From: Oscillospiraceae bacterium | GTDB lineage: Bacteria; Bacillota; Clostridia; Oscillospirales; Ruminococcaceae | Assembly (NCBI GenBank): GCA_017410745.1 | Contig: JAFPPJ010000238.1 | Span: forward strand, 1 to 11,236 | Reading direction: 5' to 3' | DNA length: 11,236 bases | In this document: positions 1 through 6,241 of the stretch, one piece after another | Numbering within the stretch: the stretch's first letter is position 1 | Layout: every line of letters starts with the position of its first letter | Translations under genes and position numbers: made by a program | Notes under the pieces: model-generated | Database searches by the model: none | Seen by the model: only the letters and a program-made list of their open reading frames with translations | Told to the model about the DNA's origin: nothing

Positions 1-1
1 A

Positions 2-1120
2 GACGGACAGACCATCATAGAGGAGGGGCTGCCCGATACGGATGCGGCTGCGATCGCAAGGATGGGCGGCGAGATATGCGCGGCAGTGATAATGTACCGC
101 GGCGGCAGGCTTGCCGACCGTGCGGAATATTTCCTGGGCGAGGAATTTGCGGTATCGGGCGAGGGGCTGTCCTCTGTGGCGGAGGAATTCATCACGCAGT
201 ATTACGGCAGCGGCAGGGAGATACCCCGCACAGTGGTAATGTTCGATGAGCCCGAGGACAGGGAGAGCACAGAGAGGCTGCTCAGGGAGCGATCGGGTCA
301 TGCGGTGGATGTGATAGTGCCGCAGAAGGGCAGATTCATGCGCCTTGCGGAGACCGCCCGCAGCAATGCGCAGGAGTACCTGTCCATCCGTGTGGGGCGC
401 ACATCCAAGGAGATAACCGCCCTTGAGGAGCTGACACAGCTTTTGGGTCTTGAAAAGCCGCCTGTATACATCGAGAGCTACGATATATCCAATCTCGGCT
501 CGCAGGATATGGTGGCGGGCATGATAGTATTCGAGAACGGCAGACCCGCAAAGAAATACTACAAGCGCTTCTCCATAAAGGAGAATATCATACAGAACGA
601 CCTTGCCTGTATGCAGGAGGTGCTTCGCAGGCGGTTTACCCACTACCTTGACCCGGAGGAACAGGACGAGGGCTTCAGGCGGCTGCCCGACCTTATACTG
701 CTTGACGGCGGCGAGGGACAGCTCAGTGCTGTGCGTGCCGTAATGGGCGAGATGGGTATATCCGTTAATATATTCGGCATGGTCAAGGACGGCAATCACC
801 GCACCCGTGCCATCACATCCGACGGCGGCGAGATAAGCATATCACAGCGGCAGGCGGCGTTCCATCTGGTGACGCAGATACAGGACGAGGTACACCGCTA
901 CGCCATCACATACCAGCGCAAGCGCCACCGTGCAAGCACGCTCAGCGGCGGGCTCACCTCCATAAAGGGCGTAGGGCAGAAGAAGGCGGCCGCTCTCATG
1001 GGCGAATACAAGACCGTAGAACGGATCAAGGCCGCTGATACAGCGGACATAGCCGCAGTAATGCATGTGAGCGCGGAGACCGCAGAGATGGTCAAGGCAT
1101 ATATCATGGAAAATCTGTGA
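2..1120 (+). CDS. uvrC: UvrABC system protein C, C-terminal part (5' end outside window)
   Basis: UvrC makes the two incisions around a lesion in nucleotide excision repair, acting in the cytoplasm with UvrA and UvrB. The reading frame is open from base 2, so the ATG at 62 is internal. The GIY-YIG nuclease and the UvrB-binding segment lie upstream of the window. What remains is the RNase H-like endonuclease domain, with the DISN motif at about 482-493, LLDGGEGQ (Asp codon at 704), and the histidine of the DEVHRYAI segment at about 893. Asp and His residues at such places are catalytic in the family. A helix-hairpin-helix DNA-binding region follows from about 950, with the SIKGVGQKKAAAL hairpin. 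The fragment has about 372 residues, against roughly 600 for the whole family protein. The gene ends at TGA and is followed by an intrinsic terminator. Identification is firm. Confidence 0.96.
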   Translation, partial: DGQTIIEEGLPDTDAAAIARMGGEICAAVIMYRGGRLADRAEYFLGEEFAVSGEGLSSVAEEFITQYYGSGREIPRTVVMFDEPEDRESTERLLRERSGHAVDVIVPQKGRFMRLAETARSNAQEYLSIRVGRTSKEITALEELTQLLGLEKPPVYIESYDISNLGSQDMVAGMIVFENGRPAKKYYKRFSIKENIIQNDLACMQEVLRRRFTHYLDPEEQDEGFRRLPDLILLDGGEGQLSAVRAVMGEMGISVNIFGMVKDGNHRTRAITSDGGEISISQRQAAFHLVTQIQDEVHRYAITYQRKRHRASTLSGGLTSIKGVGQKKAAALMGEYKTVERIKAADTADIAAVMHVSAETAEMVKAYIMENL

Positions 1121-1170
1121 TGCATAATGCATTATAAATTCTGTCGTAATTTGTGCATATTTACTACTAT

Positions 1171-1207
1171 AAAAATCCGCTTTGTGTATAGACAAAAGCG
1201 GATTTTT
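1171..1207 (+). terminator. Intrinsic terminator after uvrC
   Basis: A perfect 13-bp stem, AAAAATCCGCTTT with AAAGCGGATTTTT, encloses an 11-base loop. The left arm starts with A5 and the right arm ends with T5, so the hairpin could terminate transcription in both directions. It lies 50 bases after the uvrC stop. Its loop and right arm overlap the rsmD promoter. Confidence 0.9.
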
Positions 1208-1217
1208 AAGTTATAAT
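1189..1217 (+). promoter_or_regulatory. Sigma-A-type promoter for rsmD
   Basis: The -35 box TAGACA (1189-1194, five of six consensus bases) and the perfect -10 box TATAAT (1212-1217) are separated by 17 bases. The -35 box lies in the loop of the uvrC terminator hairpin and the spacer includes its right arm. Transcription should begin near 1224, about 35 bases before the rsmD start. Confidence 0.75.
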
Positions 1218-1258
1218 AAATCTGTGTAACTGTTTTGTAATAACGATGGGAGAGATAT

Positions 1259-1807
1259 ATGAGAGTAATAACCGGAACAGCAAGAGGGAGAAAGCTTGCT
1301 GCACTCGAGGGCGACAGCGTTCGTCCCACTTCGGATATGGTCAAGGAGGCCATATTCTCGATAATACAGTTCGATATAGAGGGCGCTATGGTGCTCGATC
1401 TGTTCAGCGGCACAGGCCAGCTGGGCATAGAGGCTGTATCGAGAGGGGCAAAGGAATGCCGCTTCGTCGATCAGTCTGCCGAGTCGCTCAAATGCACCCG
1501 TGAGAATATCGCAGCCTGCGGTTTCGGCGGCAAATGCACCGTCACACAGGCGAATGCGATAGATTTTCTGCGTCAGGTGAGGCTCACCTTCGATATTGCC
1601 CTGCTCGATCCCCCGTACAACAAGGGGCTCATACCCGAGGCGCTGCCCTTGCTTGAGGTGCATATGTCCGACAGGGGCATAATAGTATGCGAGCATGAGA
1701 AGGAGCTGGTACTCCCCGAGACCGTGGGCAGGATGACGCGCACCAAAGTCTATCGCTATGGCAAGATCGGCGTGACAGTATACAGGAACAGCATTGAAGA
1801 AGAATAA
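1259..1807 (+). CDS. rsmD: 16S rRNA (guanine966-N2)-methyltransferase RsmD
   Basis: RsmD transfers a methyl group from S-adenosylmethionine to N2 of G966 (E. coli numbering) in 16S rRNA during 30S assembly. The 182-residue length is typical. Family signatures are RVITGTARGRKL at the N-terminus, RPTSDMVKEAIFSII at about residues 22-36, the SAM-binding motif VLDLFSGTGQLGIEA (45-59) and the catalytic motif LLDPPY (115-120). The ATG at 1259 is preceded by GGGAGAG. A second ATG at 1246 is in another frame and is not used. It stands alone behind its own promoter, 74 bases before the coaD start. rsmD next to coaD is a common arrangement in Firmicutes, and the two may be cotranscribed because no terminator separates them. 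Confidence 0.96.
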   Translation: MRVITGTARGRKLAALEGDSVRPTSDMVKEAIFSIIQFDIEGAMVLDLFSGTGQLGIEAVSRGAKECRFVDQSAESLKCTRENIAACGFGGKCTVTQANAIDFLRQVRLTFDIALLDPPYNKGLIPEALPLLEVHMSDRGIIVCEHEKELVLPETVGRMTRTKVYRYGKIGVTVYRNSIEEE

Positions 1808-1868
1808 TGCGGCAAGGCTACCGGATGTATCGCGCTGTACGTCCCGTATGATCCGCAGACTATGATAC

Positions 1869-1875
1869 AGAGGTG
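1869..1875 (+). promoter_or_regulatory. Ribosome binding site that sets the coaD start at TTG 1882
   Basis: AGAGGTG lies six bases before TTG 1882. The upstream in-frame GTG at 1873 is inside this element, so it cannot be the start served by it. Confidence 0.7.
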
Positions 1876-1881
1876 TATGTA

Positions 1882-2367
1882 TTGAAAACAGCAGTATGTC
1901 CCGGCAGCTTTGACCCTGTTACGGTGGGCCATCTCGATATAATAGAACGCGCCGCAGCTATATTTGACAAGGTGATCGTTCTTGTTGCGGTGAACCCGCA
2001 GAAGCAGCCCAGCTTCTCCCCCGAGGAGAGAGCGGATTTCATCCGCAGATGCACCTCACATCTTGACAATGTGAGCGTGGATATATGCGAGGGGCTGATA
2101 GTGGACTATGTGAAGAAGGTCGGTGCGGACACCGTGGTAAAGGGTCTGCGCGCTATGACCGATTTCGAGTATGAATTCCAGATGTCGCTCATCAACCGCA
2201 CCATATCGGGCGGCGTGGAGACGGTATTCATGACGGCGGGCGCAGAGCATATGTACCTGTCATCCTCTGCCGTCAAGCAGGTGGCGTATTACGGCGGGGA
2301 CATAAGCCCCTTCGTGCCCGCGGAGATACTCGACGACATAAACAGCAGGATACTCAGGAAGATATGA
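1882..2367 (+). CDS. coaD: Phosphopantetheine adenylyltransferase
   Basis: CoaD (PPAT) converts 4'-phosphopantetheine and ATP to dephospho-CoA and pyrophosphate, the fourth step of coenzyme A synthesis. From the TTG at 1882 the product has 161 residues and begins MKTAVCPGSFDPVTVGH, the usual family N-terminus. The [T/H]xGH nucleotidyltransferase motif is TVGH (14-17). KGLRAMTDFEYEFQM (87-101) and YLSSSAVK (125-132) are further conserved blocks that bind substrate and ATP phosphates. An in-frame GTG at 1873 would add three residues, but it lies within the ribosome binding site, so TTG is preferred. No terminator with a T tract separates it from the coiled-coil gene 104 bases downstream. Confidence 0.96.
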   Translation: MKTAVCPGSFDPVTVGHLDIIERAAAIFDKVIVLVAVNPQKQPSFSPEERADFIRRCTSHLDNVSVDICEGLIVDYVKKVGADTVVKGLRAMTDFEYEFQMSLINRTISGGVETVFMTAGAEHMYLSSSAVKQVAYYGGDISPFVPAEILDDINSRILRKI

Positions 2368-2386
2368 GCCGGCACAGTTCCGGTTC
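2366..2386 (+). other. Small hairpin at the end of coaD
   Basis: GAGCCGG and CCGGTTC can form a 7-bp stem with one G-U pair and a 7-base loop that overlaps the stop codon. No T tract follows, so I do not call a terminator. The rest of the gap to 2471 shows only the ribosome binding site AGGAGG (2460-2465) and no convincing promoter. Confidence 0.3.
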
Positions 2387-2471
2387 TGTACGGATGATAC
2401 AAACATATTCAACACGGGTGATAGTACTGTAGCAGTATAAATCATCAAATCAGTGTTTCAGGAGGATACTT

Positions 2472-2960
2472 ATGTCACAGGAACTTGTAAGATCGCTGCT
2501 TGAGCAGATGACGGATCTGCTGATGACCGCAAAGACCGCTCCCATCACCGGAAAGAAGCAGATCGACGGTGAGGTGATGCAGGATCTTATCGACAAGGCG
2601 ATGATGAACCTGCCCGCAGAGATGAAGCAGGCAGAGCAGATCGTAGCCGACCGCAAGAGCATCGTTGACGACGGCAACCGCATGGCTGAGGAGATCATAA
2701 CCCGTGCCGAGCAGAGAGCAAGGGAGCTGACTTCGTCGGATACCATAACCAAGGCTGCCCAGCTCAAGGCGGAGGAGATCGAGAAGAAGGCAAATGAACA
2801 GGCCAAGGCTGTAAAGCAGGCTACGGATCAGTATATCATAAAGAACCTGACACGCACTGAGGAGATACTCACAGCCAACCTCCAGCAGATAATGCAGTCG
2901 ATAGAGGCGGTAAAGCAGGCCAAGGCCGTGATACAGCCCGGTGACAAGGGGGGATTCTGA
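2472..2960 (+). CDS. Coiled-coil protein found next to coaD in clostridia (ATP synthase subunit B/H-like)
   Basis: This 162-residue soluble protein has no signal peptide or membrane segment. The N-terminal 50 residues contain LLEQMTDLLMTAKTAPITGKKQ, followed by IDGEVMQDLIDKAMMNLPAEMKQAEQIV. From about residue 50 to 155 it is a long charged helix rich in Ala, Glu, Lys and Gln, a probable coiled coil. The pattern of an N-terminal 'PhTGK..ID...hh.hhD....LP.E.KQA' block followed by 'A..EA..II..A' repeats fits an uncharacterised clostridial family often encoded after coaD. I recall this family from memory; it is sometimes annotated as ATPase or V-type ATPase subunit H by coiled-coil similarity. 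No ATP-binding motif is visible, so that name is unsupported. AGGAGG (2460-2465) lies six bases before ATG. Its stop codon overlaps the start of the next gene. Confidence 0.8.
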   Translation: MSQELVRSLLEQMTDLLMTAKTAPITGKKQIDGEVMQDLIDKAMMNLPAEMKQAEQIVADRKSIVDDGNRMAEEIITRAEQRARELTSSDTITKAAQLKAEEIEKKANEQAKAVKQATDQYIIKNLTRTEEILTANLQQIMQSIEAVKQAKAVIQPGDKGGF

Positions 2961-4393
2961 TGGAGATAAGACGCATCCATATGGGGCAGGCCAAGTGTGC
3001 CGTTGATCTGGGCGACGGCTCGGAAAGAGGCGAGTACGTCAATCAGGATTATATACTGCACAAGCTGGGCAGGCCACACAGGAGCGTATCTCTGATGTAC
3101 TGCTACTATCCCTTTGACAAGCAGTGGCCGCAGAGGATATCGGAAGCTATGAAGGACGCAGAGGTGTCCTTCCAGTGGGATTATCCCTATGACGACTATT
3201 TCACATACAAGGGCGGCATCGGCGGCAATACCGACGGCGAGCCCTTTGCGCAGATGCGCGACATCCGCCGTCACGGGCAGGATGTGAACCTCACCCTCAC
3301 CATAGACCCGAACTGCACCGATGAGCAGCTCATCGCCATAGCAAAGGATCTCAGACCCTACGGGCGCATGATGCTCCGCATAAACCATGAGGCTACGGGC
3401 AACTGGTTCTCATTCACCAAGCGCGCTGCATACAAGGAGATAGGCGATTTCTTCGTGCGCTTCTCCGATATCATCCATGAGTATGCACCGAACGTGAAGA
3501 CGGTCATATGCATAGGCGGCATCGAGGATCTGAACAAGACCGAGATGGAGATGGAAGAGGAGTTCAAGGCCACCATACCCGCTGCGGATATATGGTCGGT
3601 GGACAAGTACATGGCGCTGCACTGGGGATGGCCGTATGACGTGGCAAAGGCAGGCGGCAGCACCCACGCAAGATACAGCGTGCGCGAGACATACGAAAAG
3701 ACCAAGGCGAGCTACGAGCGCTTCAAGTTCTTAAACGGCGGCGTGGGCAAGCCCATGACTATGGCGGAATTCAATGCCGACGGCGATGTTACCGGCCCCT
3801 ACGATCAGGCGGCAATGGTAAAGGAATTCTGCGATATACTCGTGAATGAGAAGGCGGAATGGTTCTCTGCATTCACGCTCTATCAGTTCCGCGACAGGGG
3901 CAGGCTCGGTCTTGAGATCGAAGACCCCAACTATCCCGACTGCGGCACAGAACAGCCGCTTATGAAGACATACCGCGAGATCATACACTCCGACTGGTTC
4001 ATGCCGAAGATGGAGGTATCCGATGAGCTCACCCTCCCCGTGAAGCTGCGCTGGGGCGGTGCGGAGGATTCCGACGGCATAGCTTTGCCGCTGCATCTGG
4101 AAGGACAGCCTCATTTCTGCGAGCTTTACTTCGAGGATGAGGGCAACTACATGATCGAGATAAACGGCAGATGGTTCTACAAGTCCCCCGACACGAAGGT
4201 GGTAGACCTTATGGAGGCATTCTTCGAGTCTCCCGTTGACGGCGAAAAGGACATCACGCTCAAGATATTTGCGCCTCCTGCTGCGGGTGTAAACGATCCC
4301 ACACAGGGAGCGGGCTGGGATACGGACTATTTCTTCACTATGGAGAAGCTGCCGCAGCTGCGCATAGAATACACGCCCGTTGTAACAGGCTGA
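2960..4393 (+). CDS. Putative GH26-like (clan GH-A type) glycoside hydrolase, cytoplasmic
   Basis: This 477-residue protein begins with an ATG that overlaps the previous stop by one base (TGATG). It is served by AGGGGGG (2947-2953) inside the upstream gene, so translation is probably coupled. Residues 40-330 look like a TIM barrel. RINHEATGNWF (140-150) matches the R-x-x-HE-x-x-G-x-W pattern of GH26 mannanases and related enzymes, making E144 the candidate acid/base. KPMTMAEFN (264-272) provides E270 as candidate nucleophile at a strand end. The last 130 residues (about 350-477) are beta-rich, with a segment GNYMIEINGRWFYKS, and may be an accessory domain. There is no signal peptide, which is unusual for a polysaccharidase and suggests action on imported oligosaccharides or a non-catalytic role. 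Substrate cannot be told from sequence. A firm family assignment needs a profile search. Confidence 0.7.
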   Translation: MEIRRIHMGQAKCAVDLGDGSERGEYVNQDYILHKLGRPHRSVSLMYCYYPFDKQWPQRISEAMKDAEVSFQWDYPYDDYFTYKGGIGGNTDGEPFAQMRDIRRHGQDVNLTLTIDPNCTDEQLIAIAKDLRPYGRMMLRINHEATGNWFSFTKRAAYKEIGDFFVRFSDIIHEYAPNVKTVICIGGIEDLNKTEMEMEEEFKATIPAADIWSVDKYMALHWGWPYDVAKAGGSTHARYSVRETYEKTKASYERFKFLNGGVGKPMTMAEFNADGDVTGPYDQAAMVKEFCDILVNEKAEWFSAFTLYQFRDRGRLGLEIEDPNYPDCGTEQPLMKTYREIIHSDWFMPKMEVSDELTLPVKLRWGGAEDSDGIALPLHLEGQPHFCELYFEDEGNYMIEINGRWFYKSPDTKVVDLMEAFFESPVDGEKDITLKIFAPPAAGVNDPTQGAGWDTDYFFTMEKLPQLRIEYTPVVTG

Positions 4394-4394
4394 G

Positions 4395-4599
4395 GCCGGC
4401 ACGGCCGGCAGCGATTTCGTTGATGCTTGCCTGCTGAACCTACTTTTTGCGGCTCGGTGACTTTAATTTTGAGCCGAGAAGACAGGCAAGGCGGCACGGC
4501 GGGTCGGCAAAGCCGACAGTTACCTAATACGTATGAGTGGACATTATATCCTATTCTCGGAGCATAGGACAGCACAGGCAAGTCCGATAGTAATATCGG
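4395..4599 (+). other. Gene-free stretch with a chain of hairpins, possible structured RNA or palindromic element
   Basis: Between the glycosidase stop and the zinc-finger gene (4394-4685) I see no coding signal. I do see five potential hairpins. GCCGGC/GCCGGC at 4395-4409 has a 3-base loop. CTTGCCTG/CAGGCAAG at 4426-4433 and 4483-4490 encloses CGGCTC/GAGCCG at 4450-4455 and 4471-4476. GTCGGC-AAA-GCCGAC lies at 4503-4517. TCCTAT/ATAGGA lies at 4549-4569. CCGATA-GTAA-TATCGG at 4584-4599 closes on a GNRA-type loop. None is followed by a T tract. ACAGGCAAG recurs at 4482 and 4574. It could be a 5' leader of the next gene, a processed RNA, or a remnant of a repeated element. The sequence alone does not decide. 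Confidence 0.45.
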
Positions 4600-4629
4600 G
4601 ATGTCCTGACCGGATATATGACCTCTGAA

Positions 4630-4664
4630 ACTCCAAACTCCACTCTCAACACTCCACACTTCAA
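4630..4664 (+). repeat. Heptanucleotide tandem repeat, consensus ACTCCAC
   Basis: Five consecutive 7-base units can be read: ACTCCAA, ACTCCAC, TCTCAAC, ACTCCAC, ACTTCAA. The run is pyrimidine/A-rich with no G and ends five bases before the AAGGGG ribosome binding site of the zinc-finger gene. It resembles the short tandemly repeated sequences found between genes in several bacterial groups. Confidence 0.75.
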
Positions 4665-4685
4665 TATGAAAGGGGCGGCGATCAG

Positions 4686-5849
4686 ATGCCGAAGGAAAAG
4701 AAGCTTGCATCCTTTGCGGTGTTCAAACCAACTATGTCCTATGAGACGCTCACGGGCAATTTCCAGATGGACGGCTTCCATCAGATGATGAGGTTCCTGC
4801 CCTCCTCCGGCATGGATCCCCTGTATCTGCACTACAAGGATATACTTGATGCGGATACGGTAATAAAGACATCGTCCGTACCTGGACTTGAGCCGGAGCC
4901 CGACAATGACAAGGACGAGAACAAGCCTTATATAAGCGAGTTCTATCTGTATATAATGCTCTCGGATCCGGACAGGGGCAATGTCCGCATACCGTTTATA
5001 TTCCGCAAGACACTGGCGGAGTCCGTGCTCGGCAAGCGTGCCATAGAGGACAGCTTCGTGGTTAAGAGATGGGTAAGGGCGGCTATGAAGGAGCCCGAGA
5101 TAGAGACGGCCTTTGCCACGGAGGAGGAGCTCCGCGAGCAGGAGGAGAAGGTGCAGCAGAAGGACGCGCTGATATGGACGTGTCCGAGGTGCTCCTACAT
5201 CAATCTGGGCATGCGCTCGATATGTATGGAATGCGGCGTATCCCGTGCGCAGGTCATAAAGGAGCAGGGCGGAGTTGCCGACAGGAATATCGGCAGAGCC
5301 CTTGCGAAATTTACGGTGTTCGAGCCGTCGAGGTCGTGCGAGATGCTCACAGGCCTGTTCGAGGTGGATACCGTGCATCAGATGTTCCGCTTCACGCCCA
5401 ATACGGGCAGTCCTCCGCAGTATATCCACTACCGTGATATACTCGATGTGGAGGCGGTACAGAAGACCACGGTGGTCACCAGCGAGGAATCCGACACCTA
5501 CGGCAGGGAGGATGTATACCTGACGGAGTTCTATATATATGTCATGCTCTCCCTTGAAAGCAGGGCGTTCATAGATATACCCTTCATATTCCAGCGCACG
5601 CTGAGGGATTCCGTGCTCGGCAGACGCGCCACCGACAATGCAAATACGGTAAAGAGATGGCTCCGTGATGCGATGCACGAGCCTGCGAGGGAAGCGGCGT
5701 TCGCCGATGAGGAGACCCTTGCGGAGATGGAAACGAACCGAAACGACCCCTACGGATGGGTATGCCCCATGTGCGAGTATCCCAACCGCAGCTCCCGTAT
5801 AAAATGCCTCTCCTGCGGATATGACTCGATGAACAAAAACAATGCGTAA
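4686..5849 (+). CDS. Duplicated-domain protein with two RanBP2-type zinc fingers
   Basis: The 387-residue product consists of two homologous units, about 6-183 and 205-377. Each unit starts with (K/R)xLAxFxVFxP, continues with (E/Q)xLTGxFxxDxxHQMxRF, Y(L/I)HY(K/R)DILD, EFYxYxMLS, (I/D)IPFIFx(R/K)TLxxSVLG(K/R)RA and VKRWxRxAMxEP, and ends in a zinc finger. Finger 1 has W164, C166, C169, N173, C180 and C183. Finger 2 has W358, C360, C363, N367, C374 and C377. Both fit the W-x-C-x2-C-x3-N-x6-C-x2-C pattern of RanBP2 fingers, which bind RNA or protein partners in eukaryotes. The beta-rich part with the YxHYxDILD block resembles PH/GRAM-like domains, but this is a guess. No signal peptide or membrane segment is present, so it is probably cytoplasmic. 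The ribosome binding site AAGGGG is at 4670-4675. ATA is common for Ile, unlike in the surface genes downstream. Function unknown. Confidence 0.85.
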   Translation: MPKEKKLASFAVFKPTMSYETLTGNFQMDGFHQMMRFLPSSGMDPLYLHYKDILDADTVIKTSSVPGLEPEPDNDKDENKPYISEFYLYIMLSDPDRGNVRIPFIFRKTLAESVLGKRAIEDSFVVKRWVRAAMKEPEIETAFATEEELREQEEKVQQKDALIWTCPRCSYINLGMRSICMECGVSRAQVIKEQGGVADRNIGRALAKFTVFEPSRSCEMLTGLFEVDTVHQMFRFTPNTGSPPQYIHYRDILDVEAVQKTTVVTSEESDTYGREDVYLTEFYIYVMLSLESRAFIDIPFIFQRTLRDSVLGRRATDNANTVKRWLRDAMHEPAREAAFADEETLAEMETNRNDPYGWVCPMCEYPNRSSRIKCLSCGYDSMNKNNA

Positions 5850-5859
5850 TTAGTAATGA
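5846..5859 (+). repeat. Heptamer repeat GTAATTA, left flank of the gene-free stretch
   Basis: GTAATTA and GTAATGA stand in tandem here. The first unit contains the TAA stop of the zinc-finger gene. GTAATTAGTAAT (5846-5857) is a perfect inverted copy of ATTACTAATTAC at 6080-6091. The two flanks enclose about 220 bases of non-coding or decayed sequence. Confidence 0.65.
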
Positions 5860-5908
5860 GTATAGTAATTGCACGATACGGTTTTCGGCGGGGATCTTGA
5901 GAAGGATC

Positions 5909-5983
5909 ATAATAAGGGAACATCCAATATTGGAAAAGTCGAAGAGCTTCGCGCTGCGTATCATAAAGCTGTATAAATTCCTG
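5909..5983 (+). pseudogene. Decayed start of a four-helix-bundle (S23/IVP family) protein gene
   Basis: The frame starting with the ATA codons at 5909 reads REHPILEKSKSFALRIIKLYKFL. This closely resembles the N-terminus of bacterial four-helix-bundle proteins (the family first seen in 23S rRNA intervening sequences), which typically read 'EKSxxFAxRIxKLYKxL' and continue with 'SKQLLRSGTSIGAN'. That continuation is missing. After the Leu codon at 5981 the frame enters a perfect palindrome and stops at 6059. AGAAGGA (5900-5906) would be a ribosome binding site, but the codons three to six bases beyond it are ATA, as if an ATG had been lost. TTG at 5930 is the only obvious alternative start. I infer a truncated remnant. 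The family match is from memory of its consensus. Confidence 0.55.
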
Positions 5984-5986
5984 ATG

Positions 5987-6012
5987 ACAGGGGTCACATA
6001 TGTGACCCCTGT
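5987..6012. repeat. Perfect 26-bp palindrome
   Basis: The half-site ACAGGGGTCACAT is followed immediately by its exact reverse complement, with no spacer. The next bases are TCGTGCAAAT, so there is no T tract to support a standard terminator. It sits at the breakpoint of the decayed four-helix-bundle gene. It could be an operator for a dimeric regulator, a recombination scar or a hairpin. Confidence 0.8.
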
Positions 6013-6077
6013 TCGTGCAAATACAAATAGTATTTTGTTATTTTTAATAAACAGTAAGTAAAACAAACGGCTTCGTT

Positions 6078-6112
6078 TAATTACTAATTACAAATCGCTA
6101 ATTACTAATTCT
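6078..6112 (+). repeat. Heptamer repeat TAATTAC, right flank of the gene-free stretch
   Basis: Five 7-base units are seen: TAATTAC, TAATTAC, AAATCGC, TAATTAC, TAATTCT. They are the reverse complement of the GTAATTA units at 5846. The stretch 6013-6077 between the palindrome and this repeat is AT-rich and shows nothing recognisable. Confidence 0.7.
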
Positions 6113-6159
6113 ATAAAAATATGCCAAAAAGCATGTTAAAAGATTGTGAAAAGTCATAG

Positions 6160-6199
6160 TTGTATAATTCGCGACATAGTGGTATAATGTGCTTATAAT
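6160..6199 (+). promoter_or_regulatory. Promoter region of surface-protein genes 1-2, with three TATAAT boxes
   Basis: Perfect TATAAT boxes occur at 6163-6168, 6183-6188 and 6194-6199. The middle one is an extended -10 (TGG before TATAAT) with TTGTAT (6160-6165) 17 bases upstream. The third has GCGACA (6171-6176, four of six consensus bases), also 17 bases upstream. Either could start transcription 30-50 bases before the gene. The first has no good -35 partner. Confidence 0.7.
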
Positions 6200-6228
6200 G
6201 CGTTAGTCTGAGAAATTATCGCAATTAT

Positions 6229-6233
6229 GGAGG
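6229..6233 (+). promoter_or_regulatory. Ribosome binding site that sets the start of surface-protein gene 1 at ATG 6242
   Basis: GGAGG lies eight bases before ATG 6242. The upstream in-frame ATG at 6227 overlaps this element and would put MEDTT in front of a normal signal peptide, so it is rejected. Confidence 0.8.
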
Positions 6234-6241
6234 ATACCACA

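Noticed and set aside
62..64. ATG 62 as the start of uvrC
   Set aside because: The frame is open to the window edge and the protein would lack the family's N-terminal domains. It is an internal methionine of a cut gene.
4551..5678. 375-residue minus-strand frame opposite the zinc-finger gene
   Set aside because: The plus frame has clear internal duplication and zinc-finger motifs and a ribosome binding site. The minus product is His/Arg/Leu-rich noise.
5987..6012. Palindrome as a standard intrinsic terminator
   Set aside because: No T tract follows on either side, and a spacerless palindrome leaves an awkward loop.
6078..6112. TAATTAC units as a CRISPR array
   Set aside because: Units are 7 bases with no unique spacers of 25-40 bases and no cas genes nearby.
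6227..6241. ATG 6227 as start of surface-protein gene 1
   Set aside because: It overlaps the ribosome binding site of ATG 6242 and would place acidic residues before a standard signal peptide.
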